Shown here: positions 1 through 6,502 of the stretch, piece after piece
How the letters are laid out: every line of letters begins with the position of its first letter
Position numbering within the stretch: position 1 is the first letter of the stretch
Assembly (NCBI GenBank): GCA_964463145.1
Contig: CAYXBG010000064.1
Location: 1 to 10,219 of the forward strand
Source of the DNA: CAYXBG01 sp964463145
GTDB taxonomy: Bacteria; Acidobacteriota; UBA6911; RPQK01; CBDAPI01
Direction of reading: 5' to 3'
Length of the DNA stretch: 10,219 nt
Made by a program: the position numbers and the translations under genes
Notes under the pieces: model-generated
What the model was told of the DNA's origin: nothing
The model's database searches: none
What the model saw: the letters and a program-made list of their open reading frames with translations, nothing else

Positions 1-464
1 GGCCGGTTCGCTTCTTCTGAAAATCCCGACCCAAAAGTCTCCATCTGCACGCCCTCACGATCTACAACTCTAAGCTTCTTGCCTATCTTCGCTACAGCTA
101 CCACCTCCCGCTCACGAATATAAAATTCCAGGCGATTGGGAAGTCTGCGTCGAACGGTAGCTTCATGAACCCAAGGCTCCGATTCCACCAGCTGGCGAAC
201 CTTTTCAAGGTCTAACGACAGAACATTACCAGAAAAATTCTTTAGGATTAAACTCTCCAATGCCGAGATCTGGATATGTCGGAGACCACTAAACGAAACC
301 CTTTCCAGATGAAAAATCTGTGAATTCTTAGTGGCATCCTGCACCAAGAGAAAGGCGTACCCCCCTCCCAATAGAGTTACTACTAACAGAAGCGCTCCGG
401 CTATCGACCGGACATTGCGTCTCCAGTTCTCACGACTACGGTTCTTTGTGAGTGTCCTCGGCAA
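1..464 (-). CDS. ftsQ: Cell division protein FtsQ, 5' part (C-terminus outside window)
   Basis: This is the N-terminal 154 residues of a bitopic inner-membrane divisome protein that in other bacteria links FtsB/FtsL to the rest of the septal machinery. A basic cytoplasmic tail (residues 1-20, many Arg/Lys) is followed by one hydrophobic segment (about 21-41). A POTRA-like domain then spans about 50-119 and includes the conserved stretch EPWVHEATVRRRLPNRLEFYI, typical of FtsQ. The frame has no ATG upstream of residue 141. The only sensible start is TTG at 462-464, with TAGGAG nine bases upstream, so the gene overlaps the 3' end of murC by 29 bases. The frame stays open to base 1, and the beta domain and C-terminal tail are missing only because the window ends. 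The family's usual ER-x-P-x-A after POTRA reads REREVVAVA here, lacking the proline. Position after murC is a normal dcw location. The identification is firm and the exact start slightly less so. Confidence 0.9.
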   Translation of the reverse strand, partial: MPRTLTKNRSRENWRRNVRSIAGALLLVVTLLGGGYAFLLVQDATKNSQIFHLERVSFSGLRHIQISALESLILKNFSGNVLSLDLEKVRQLVESEPWVHEATVRRRLPNRLEFYIREREVVAVAKIGKKLRVVDREGVQMETFGSGFSEEANR

Positions 465-1830
465 GAAATGCTTCTCCTACTTTCCAAATATCTCCTGCGC
501 CAAGAGTCACCACAAGGTCTCCTGGTTGGCTTAGCCGACGCAGGATATCGATGGCTTCCTCCGTTCCCTCGACCAGGCTAACCCTTCTTTTACATTCCCC
601 AATACGGTCAACCAACTTCCGGGAAGTAACCCCGGGGATCGACTCTTCTCCAGCAGAGTAGATAGGCAGCACAAGAAGTTGATCAGCCCCTTTAAAACAG
701 TCACCCATTCCGTCTAGAAAAAACTGGGTGCGACTAAATCTGTGCGGCTGATAGACAGCTATTATCCTCCTATCCTCAGACTGGAGAGCATCTAGTGTCG
801 CTCGAATCTCAACGGGATGATGTGCATAGTCATCAATGACCGTAACACCCCCTTTTTCCCCCTTCCATTGCTGTCGTCTCTCGGCACCCCGAAAAACCGA
901 CAGACCGTCAGAAATTACCTGGAAAGGCAATTCTAACCATAGTCCTACAGCTACCGCAGCCAGAGAATTCAAGACGTTATGGCATCCTGGAACCCCCAGG
1001 TCAACACTCCCAATAGAGCGACCAAGGTGGTAACAGTCATACTGAACCCTAAATCCACCCTTACCGGTCAAAACCGCCGACACATCAGCCGATCTATCGA
1101 GCCCGTAAGATACCACCGGCCGGTGAACTTTTTTCATCACTCGCTCAAGACGTAAATCGTCTTTACAGGCAATGATTTGGCCGGAAGAAGGAGTACTTTC
1201 CAAGAAGGCTTGGAAGGTGTCTTCAAGGTCTGCTGCATCACGGTATTCATCCATGTGATCCAGGTCAATATTAGTGACTACCTTGCACAAAGCAGGAATC
1301 TTTAAAAAACTCCGATCACTCTCGTCAGCTTCACAAACCATTAGGGAGTCTGAACCATATCTCGCATTACTTTGAAGACTAGGAATCACTGCCCCCACAA
1401 CAAAAGTGGCCTCTATACCACTAGTCAATAAGACATGCGCGATCATGGCACTGGTTGTGGTCTTCCCATGTGTCCCAGAAATAGCTATGCCAGTCCGCAC
1501 CCTCATCAGCTCCGCTAGAACATCGGCCCGATGCAGGACTGGGATACCCCTTCTTATTGCCTCCAAATATTCAGGATTAGACTCTGGTATCGCACTGGAG
1601 ACAACAACAACCGCGCACCCTTCAAGGTGACTTCTTGAATGCCCGATCGATATTGGGATACCCAAGTCTCGTAATCCTGCAAGAATCTGATTATCCTCGA
1701 CGTCAGAACCAGTTACACAGACTCGCATTTTTTTCAGAATACGCGCAAGACCACTCATTCCGATGCCCCCAACCCCTACGAAATGAACGGGGCCAGAGCT
1801 CTGCAAAAGCAGCTGGGATAACTCAGTCAC
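436..1830 (-). CDS. murC: UDP-N-acetylmuramate--L-alanine ligase MurC
   Basis: MurC is the cytoplasmic ATP-dependent ligase that adds L-alanine to UDP-MurNAc, the first step of stem-peptide assembly. The 464-residue product shows the three Mur-ligase domains. They are an N-terminal Rossmann-type UDP-binding region with HFVGVGGIGMSGLA (about 16-29), a central ATPase domain with P-loop SGTHGKTTT (118-126), EADESD (167-172) and TNIDLDHMDEY (186-196), and a C-terminal domain with DDYAHHPVEIRATL (333-346), QPHRFSRT (361-368) and LGAGDIW (443-449). Length is normal for the family. The open frame extends 19 codons further to an ATG at 1887, but that would run deep into murG and has no family support. 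GTG at 1828-1830 places the first residues just before the UDP-binding strand and has a strong GAGGAGG nine bases upstream. With this start the gene overlaps murG by 8 bases. It also overlaps ftsQ by 29 bases, with no murB or ddl between them. Confidence 0.97.
   Translation of the reverse strand: MTELSQLLLQSSGPVHFVGVGGIGMSGLARILKKMRVCVTGSDVEDNQILAGLRDLGIPISIGHSRSHLEGCAVVVVSSAIPESNPEYLEAIRRGIPVLHRADVLAELMRVRTGIAISGTHGKTTTSAMIAHVLLTSGIEATFVVGAVIPSLQSNARYGSDSLMVCEADESDRSFLKIPALCKVVTNIDLDHMDEYRDAADLEDTFQAFLESTPSSGQIIACKDDLRLERVMKKVHRPVVSYGLDRSADVSAVLTGKGGFRVQYDCYHLGRSIGSVDLGVPGCHNVLNSLAAVAVGLWLELPFQVISDGLSVFRGAERRQQWKGEKGGVTVIDDYAHHPVEIRATLDALQSEDRRIIAVYQPHRFSRTQFFLDGMGDCFKGADQLLVLPIYSAGEESIPGVTSRKLVDRIGECKRRVSLVEGTEEAIDILRRLSQPGDLVVTLGAGDIWKVGEAFLAEDTHKEP
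474..479 (-). promoter_or_regulatory. Ribosome binding site deciding the ftsQ TTG start
   Basis: TAGGAG on the minus strand lies nine bases before TTG 462-464, inside the last codons of murC. No other start codon in the ftsQ frame lies between the in-frame stop just upstream and the transmembrane segment, so this site fixes the start. Confidence 0.65.
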
Positions 1831-2917
1831 CTTTCTGAACCTCCTCAAGAAGATCAACCATTCTCGCTGCGCTATCACGATGGGCAAAAACGCGGCTTGC
1901 CTTGGCCATTCGATCGATCTCGCATGGCTCCCTCACAAGATCCATTATCTTTTGGGCCAATACTTGCCCGGAAAGAGTCGATTGCTTGACGAGAATTGCG
2001 GCTCCAGATTGCTGCAGAGCCAAGGCGTTTCCCCATTGATGATTATTAGCCGCAGCAGGAAATGGGATCAGAATAGAAGCCCGGCCAGCAGCACCAATTT
2101 CGGCGACAGTAGATGCCCCCGAACGGGAGATTATGATGTCTGCAGATTCGAACTCACTAGGCATATCTCCTATATACTTTTGGATTATTCCTGAAACCGA
2201 AGCCCGCTTGTACGCATCGGATACCCAATTAAAATCAGATTCACCTGTCTGATGTACTACAGAGATATCCAGATCCTTCAGATAGCTAAGAGCATCACAC
2301 ATAAGACGGTTGATAGGACGACTCCCACGACTCCCCCCAAAAACAAGAAGCCTCACACTCTCTCCCTTCGATGCCCAGGGGAGAATCTGATGGAACTGAG
2401 TACGGATTGGAATTCCTGTTTCCCTAGCCTTACCTGGGAAAAAGTCAGCGGTTTCTTTAAACGCTACGGCCGCTCTCCGGACCAGCGGACCTAAAAGACG
2501 ATTCGTGAGCCCTGGATAGGCATTAGGTTCGACTAAAACAGAAGGGTACCCCATTACCCTAGCCACCATGACTACAGGACCAGCCGAGTATCCGCCCAAA
2601 CTGATTACTACGGTGGGACGAAAATCTTTCAATATCTCTCTGGCTTTCATCAAACTACTGGGCAACTGTGTAAGGGTTTTTAGAACACGCCGCACACTGA
2701 CTTTATTTAAAGCACCTATCCGGATCGTCCTAAGAGAAAATCCTAGTGGAGGGAGGATTTTTCTTTCTAACCCCTCAGGCGTCCCTACAAAAAGTACCTT
2801 GCATTCAGGATCCCTCCTCTTTAGTTCCTCTCGAACAGCAACAGCCATATATATATGTCCTCCGGTACCACCTCCTGCAAACATGTACCGCCCAGACATC
2901 TGATTAGTATTTTTCAT
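1823..2917 (-). CDS. murG: UDP-GlcNAc:lipid I N-acetylglucosaminyltransferase MurG
   Basis: MurG is the peripheral membrane GT-B glycosyltransferase (family GT28) that adds GlcNAc to lipid I to give lipid II on the cytoplasmic face. The product is 364 residues, the usual size. Visible motifs are the N-terminal glycine-rich loop FAGGGTGGH (13-21), LGGYSAGP (107-114), EPNAYPGLTNR (130-140), the second glycine loop FGGSRGSRPIN (193-203), and the donor-binding segment SRSGASTVAEIGAAGR (264-279) followed by PFPAAANNHQ (285-294). Two positions depart from common family sequence. The residue after GGHIY is Met (24) where Pro is usual, and the HEQN motif of E. coli-type MurG reads VEPN. The ATG at 2915-2917 gives the normal spacing to the first loop. 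It overlaps the end of ftsW by 14 bases and has only a weak AAGAAG upstream. In-frame ATGs at codons 7 and 12 are less likely, the latter being too close to the loop. Confidence 0.97.
   Translation of the reverse strand: MKNTNQMSGRYMFAGGGTGGHIYMAVAVREELKRRDPECKVLFVGTPEGLERKILPPLGFSLRTIRIGALNKVSVRRVLKTLTQLPSSLMKAREILKDFRPTVVISLGGYSAGPVVMVARVMGYPSVLVEPNAYPGLTNRLLGPLVRRAAVAFKETADFFPGKARETGIPIRTQFHQILPWASKGESVRLLVFGGSRGSRPINRLMCDALSYLKDLDISVVHQTGESDFNWVSDAYKRASVSGIIQKYIGDMPSEFESADIIISRSGASTVAEIGAAGRASILIPFPAAANNHQWGNALALQQSGAAILVKQSTLSGQVLAQKIMDLVREPCEIDRMAKASRVFAHRDSAARMVDLLEEVQKGD
1840..1846 (-). promoter_or_regulatory. Strong ribosome binding site for murC
   Basis: GAGGAGG on the minus strand is nine bases before GTG 1828-1830 and lies within the last codons of murG. 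It is the best Shine-Dalgarno match in the window and supports the GTG start over the ATG 57 bases further upstream. Confidence 0.75.
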
Positions 2918-4016
2918 ATCGCTTCTTATACCAAGGAGGTTCGTGGGGATTGCGCGGATGGGATGAAATATTTAGAAGAATGCCTACCGCGACAGTATTT
3001 ACGAGGAGCGAGGAACCTCCAGCCGATATGAAAGGTAGTGGCATCCCCTTGGCAGGCATAAGTCCTAAGGCAACACTCACATTGATTAGCATCTGTACGA
3101 CAATCATGCTGGTGATACCTAATCCGACAAGAGTGCCAAAGGGCGTTCCCGAACGCAGTGAAACCTGCACACCTTTCCAAAAAAGGATCAAAAAAAGAAC
3201 TAGGAGTGAAGAAACCCCAATCAACCCAAGTTCCTCACCAATAATGGAAAAGATAAAGTCGTTGTGAGCCTCAGGCAGAAAATTCAATTTCTGCGTACTC
3301 TGAGCAAATCCCTTACCCCCGATACCACCGGAGCCGACGGCTATTAGACTTTGATCAACCTGATAACCAGAACCTCTAACATTAGTTGTTGAGTCAAAGA
3401 AGGCAAGTATCCGTTTCCAACGATAGTCCACTCGATAGACCAAAAGATAAAAACCTGGGATTGCAGCTAATAAAGCCAAGCCATAGTACCGGATTTTTAA
3501 TCCGCCCAAGAAAAGCAAAATGGCCGATGTGAGACCAATAGAAGTAGCAGTTCCGAAGTCTGGCTGAGAGAGAACCAACCCTAAAATACCGAATATCACA
3601 CCAAGAAATACTACCAGGTCGCGACGCCGAAGATCTCGACCCTTCAGACGAGCTAGGCTAAAGGCTGTGAACAGGACTATAGCAAGCTTAGCTAGTTCTG
3701 AAGGCTGAGCCCTCAAAGGTCCCACTACTAGCCAACGGTGAGTATTGTTGATCGGAGGGGAAATCAAACAACCCACCAGGAGTGCATACGTCAATACGAT
3801 GAAAGCCCCTAGGACAATTGGACGACGATAGAAATCGTAGTCTATCCGCATGACGATGAACATAATCGCAACTCCTAGAACCGTGAATATCGCCTGCTTT
3901 AGTACTACACGCTGCAATTCCCCTCCCGAAACACTCGAAGTCATGATCATTCCAAAACCGAGCAGTAAAAGTACTATCAATGAAATGGTTCGATCTGGAG
4001 CTATCCGATCACTCAC
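2904..4016 (-). CDS. ftsW: Septal peptidoglycan glycosyltransferase FtsW (SEDS family)
   Basis: FtsW is the polytopic SEDS enzyme that polymerises lipid II into glycan strands at the division site, working with the class B transpeptidase FtsI. The 370-residue product is strongly hydrophobic with about ten membrane segments. Signature stretches are HRWLVVGPLRAQPSELAKL (93-111), QPDFGTA (151-157), the extracellular loop GSGYQVDQSLIAVGSGGIGG (215-234), FLPEAHNDFIFSIIGEELG (246-264) carrying the Asp (253) that matches the catalytic residue of SEDS enzymes, and MPLPFISAGGSS (325-336). The last motif more often reads SYGGSS. FtsW rather than RodA is inferred from the dcw position between murD and murG. 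The start is GTG at 4014-4016, overlapping the murD stop by four bases (GTGA), with CAGGAG eight bases upstream. The N-terminal cytoplasmic tail is short (about 10 residues). The C-terminus is basic and Pro/Tyr-rich. Confidence 0.96.
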   Translation of the reverse strand: MSDRIAPDRTISLIVLLLLGFGMIMTSSVSGGELQRVVLKQAIFTVLGVAIMFIVMRIDYDFYRRPIVLGAFIVLTYALLVGCLISPPINNTHRWLVVGPLRAQPSELAKLAIVLFTAFSLARLKGRDLRRRDLVVFLGVIFGILGLVLSQPDFGTATSIGLTSAILLFLGGLKIRYYGLALLAAIPGFYLLVYRVDYRWKRILAFFDSTTNVRGSGYQVDQSLIAVGSGGIGGKGFAQSTQKLNFLPEAHNDFIFSIIGEELGLIGVSSLLVLFLILFWKGVQVSLRSGTPFGTLVGLGITSMIVVQMLINVSVALGLMPAKGMPLPFISAGGSSLLVNTVAVGILLNISSHPRNPHEPPWYKKRYEKY

Positions 4017-5386
4017 CTCTTACTCTCCTGTTCTCCTAATAACAAAACGTATCGCTTGAAACAGTCTCCTCTATGCTCAAAGTCTTTAAACATATCGAAA
4101 CTCGCACACCCTGGAGAAAGGATAACGACGTCACCGTCTACGGCATTTTCATTCGCTATCGAGACCGCTTGCTCCATATCCTCTGCCTCAACAGTTGGAG
4201 TGACACCCTCCAAACATGCAGCAATACTCCCTGCTGCCTCGCCAATCAGTATTAAGCAGCGCACTTTTTCCTCGACCATACTAGAGAGCTTTCCAAAATC
4301 CCCAGCCTTATCGAGGCCTCCCATAATCAGAACAATTGGCCTGTTGAAAGAGAGAACAGCCTTTTCGGTCGAAAACACATTAGTAGCCTTAGAGTCATTG
4401 TAATAATCTACTCCACCGCAATTAGCGACCCATTCTAGGCGGTGCTCTATGCCACTAAATTTTCTTACAGTTTCTGCCATTACCTGCAAGGGCACATCGG
4501 AGAAAAACCCGGCACAGGTCGCAGCCAGCACATTCTCGAGATTGTGATCACCTCGGAGTCTGATCTCATCTATTGAGAATAACTCCGTCTCTTCTTCATC
4601 CCACCTAATAACAACGCTACCATCACGAATAAACAAACCTTGTCCAAGATCTTCTCTGCGACTAAAAAAACAGACCTTACCCCTCGCATACTTCTGCATC
4701 TCATTGGTAACCGGATCATCATAATTAAAGACTGCTACGTCTGCGGAATGTTGATTGAGCAAGATCCTACGCTTGGCTTCGACATAGGCTTGAAAATCCG
4801 GGTATCTATCCTGATGGCCTGGCGTCAAATTGAGAACCAGCGCCACATCACATCGGAAGGTGTCGATCGACTCCAACTGAAAGGAAGACAACTCGACGAT
4901 GTATCGCATCTCCGGCTGATGTAAATTACACCGAACGGAATGGACAAGTGGCCGTCCGATGTTACCTGCTACTTCGACATTGTGACCCGCGTCTCCATGC
5001 ATTTTTCCTATCAAAGCTGTGGTGGTGGTTTTCCCATTAGCCCCAGTGACTCCCACAACCTTACCGGCAAGGAAATGACTCGCAAATTCTATTTCCCCAA
5101 TGACCTGGATTCCCGCTTGACGAGCTACTTGCAGAGGACCGATATCTGTAGGCACCCCGGGGCTCAGTACAATTAAATCCACCTCCAGGAAATCGGATTG
5201 CCGATGTTTTCCGAGTGTGAAATTAACCTGACCTTCCAGGCGAGATATGTATTCTTCAAGTTGCTCACCACTTCTCAGATCAGTAACTCGCACGGATGCT
5301 CCCTGATCCAAAAGAAAATTCGCCGCTGCCACTCCACTACGAGCCAAACCGACAACAAGAGTGTTTTTATTCTTTAGATCCAACAT
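4013..5386 (-). CDS. murD: UDP-N-acetylmuramoyl-L-alanine--D-glutamate ligase MurD
   Basis: MurD is the cytoplasmic ATP-dependent ligase adding D-glutamate to UDP-MurNAc-L-Ala. The 457-residue product has the MurD-type N-terminal Rossmann domain (LVVGLARSGVAAANFL, 10-25, and LSPGVP, 74-79). Its central domain has P-loop GANGKTTT (115-122), ELSSFQLE (165-172) and AKRRI (204-208), whose Lys 205 matches the carbamylated lysine. The C-terminal domain has NDSKATN (330-336), GGLDK (356-360) and SPGCASFDMFKDFEHRG (424-440). Length is normal. One oddity is the metal-site segment around 186-195, which reads NLTPGHQDRY where the family usually has an acidic residue directly before the His (DH-x-DR). 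The His (191) and following Asp (193) are kept. The ATG at 5384-5386 starts three bases after the mraY stop, and its only Shine-Dalgarno-like sequence, GAAGG, abuts the start codon. Termination-reinitiation from mraY is a likely way for it to be translated. The stop overlaps the ftsW start. Confidence 0.97.
   Translation of the reverse strand: MLDLKNKNTLVVGLARSGVAAANFLLDQGASVRVTDLRSGEQLEEYISRLEGQVNFTLGKHRQSDFLEVDLIVLSPGVPTDIGPLQVARQAGIQVIGEIEFASHFLAGKVVGVTGANGKTTTTALIGKMHGDAGHNVEVAGNIGRPLVHSVRCNLHQPEMRYIVELSSFQLESIDTFRCDVALVLNLTPGHQDRYPDFQAYVEAKRRILLNQHSADVAVFNYDDPVTNEMQKYARGKVCFFSRREDLGQGLFIRDGSVVIRWDEEETELFSIDEIRLRGDHNLENVLAATCAGFFSDVPLQVMAETVRKFSGIEHRLEWVANCGGVDYYNDSKATNVFSTEKAVLSFNRPIVLIMGGLDKAGDFGKLSSMVEEKVRCLILIGEAAGSIAACLEGVTPTVEAEDMEQAVSIANENAVDGDVVILSPGCASFDMFKDFEHRGDCFKRYVLLLGEQESKR
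4025..4036 (-). promoter_or_regulatory. Tandem Shine-Dalgarno sequences before ftsW
   Basis: Two GGAG copies stand before the ftsW GTG, inside the last codons of murD. The proximal one (4025-4028) is eight bases from the start and is well placed. The distal one (4033-4036) is 16 bases away and probably too far to be used directly. Confidence 0.55.
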
Positions 5387-5389
5387 CCT

Positions 5390-6502
5390 TCAGCGCAGCT
5401 TTAGTGTCGTGAGACTAAACAAAGCAAAGATTAACCCTAGAATCCAAAAACGTACAACTACCTGACTTTCTGTCCAGCCCTTCAACTCAAAATGGTGGTG
5501 TATTGGAGCCATCAGGAAAAGTCTCTTTCCTGACAAACGAAAACCAGCAACTTGAAGAATGACTGAGATAGCTTCCAGAACAAAAATCCCTCCGATAAAA
5601 ATAATCAGGAGTTCTTGTTTAATCAAAACAGCAACCGTCCCTATAGCTCCTCCAAGAGATATAGACCCTACATCACCCATAAAAATCTTGGCTGGATGGG
5701 TGTTATGCCATAAGAATCCCAGGGTAGCCCCTACGATCGATCCGCAAAAAATCGTCACTTCACTGGCATAGGTGTTCTTGATCAGATCCAGGTAATTGGC
5801 TATCTCGGCATGCCCCGTTACGTAGGTCAGCACGGTCAATGCAGAAGCAGCAATCACTATCAGCCCAGCCGCCAAACCATCGAGACCGTCGGTCAGATTA
5901 ACTGCATTACTGGTAAACACGAGAAATAGTGAAGTTAGTAGTAGGAAGGGTATGAAAGTAGAAATACCCATCAGAACCAGATCAAGCTCTGGAGTATATT
6001 GCTTAAAAAAGGGAACACTCAGGCGTAGGGAGTGCAGCCCTATCTTTTGCATCCAAACAAGAGTGCCGCAAATGAGCGCCGCCGCCACAAACTGGAAGAA
6101 CAATTTTTGTTTAGCCTTTAGGCCAAGACTTCGCCGCCTAACCACCTTCAAATAATCATCTGCAAACCCAATTGCTCCATGCATTACAAGAGAGCCAAGA
6201 GCAACCCAAACATAAAGGTTGGTAAGATCAGACCACAATATCGTTGGGACGACTATACTAATGATTATGAGCACTCCCCCCATAGTTGGTGTACCCGCCT
6301 TTGCCTGATGAGTAGAAGGCCCGTCACGGCGTATAAATTGCCCTATCTCGAATGCATGAAGTCGTGTTATTAACCATGGACCTAAAAGTAGACAAGTAAG
6401 GAAGGCTGTTAAAGATGCACAGGCAGTTCGAAAAGTAATGTATCTGACAACATTCAGAAGGGATAAATATTCCTGCATTTCGGATAAAAAATAATAAATC
6501 AA
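5390..6502 (-). CDS. mraY: Phospho-N-acetylmuramoyl-pentapeptide-transferase MraY
   Basis: MraY is the integral membrane enzyme that transfers phospho-MurNAc-pentapeptide from UDP to undecaprenyl phosphate, making lipid I. The 370-residue product has about ten hydrophobic segments and all main family motifs. These are GTPTMGG (70-76), FADDYLK (113-119) with the two Asp residues, NAVNLTDGLDGLA (199-211), the metal-binding Asp in FMGDVGS (274-280), and APIHHHFELKGW (332-343) with the triple histidine. Length matches the family (about 360). TTG at 6500-6502 is chosen as the start. It overlaps the murF stop by four bases (TTGA), has AAGGTG seven bases upstream, and its first residues align in length with the E. 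coli N-terminus. The next in-frame ATG (codon 9) has no ribosome binding site and would remove part of that segment. The gene is followed by a 3-base gap and then murD. Confidence 0.97.
   Translation of the reverse strand: MIYYFLSEMQEYLSLLNVVRYITFRTACASLTAFLTCLLLGPWLITRLHAFEIGQFIRRDGPSTHQAKAGTPTMGGVLIIISIVVPTILWSDLTNLYVWVALGSLVMHGAIGFADDYLKVVRRRSLGLKAKQKLFFQFVAAALICGTLVWMQKIGLHSLRLSVPFFKQYTPELDLVLMGISTFIPFLLLTSLFLVFTSNAVNLTDGLDGLAAGLIVIAASALTVLTYVTGHAEIANYLDLIKNTYASEVTIFCGSIVGATLGFLWHNTHPAKIFMGDVGSISLGGAIGTVAVLIKQELLIIFIGGIFVLEAISVILQVAGFRLSGKRLFLMAPIHHHFELKGWTESQVVVRFWILGLIFALFSLTTLKLR

Noticed and set aside
1831..1887. An N-terminal extension of murC by 19 codons to an ATG.
   Set aside because: It would overlap murG by 65 bases, has no family similarity, and the GTG at 1830 has a strong ribosome binding site.
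1880..2194. A plus-strand open frame of 104 codons opposite murG.
   Set aside because: It is antisense to conserved MurG coding sequence, has no ribosome binding site I can see, and the translation has no recognisable domain.
2846..2857. A short palindromic alternating AT stretch (CATATATATATG) as a possible regulatory or repeat element.
   Set aside because: It encodes His-Ile-Tyr-Met of the MurG loop in frame, is too short for a repeat element, and is not near a gene start that needs an operator.
2926..3180. A second minus-strand open frame of 84 codons inside ftsW.
   Set aside because: It is in another frame of a conserved membrane protein gene, has no plausible product, and is a shadow of ftsW.
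2933..3267. A plus-strand AAGGAGGT followed nine bases later by a TTG and a 105-codon open frame, opposite the 3' part of ftsW.
   Set aside because: It lies wholly antisense to a conserved ftsW coding region, the peptide shows no recognisable motif, and the plus-strand match arises from the codons for the Pro-Pro-Trp-Tyr tail of FtsW. Chance is the simpler explanation.
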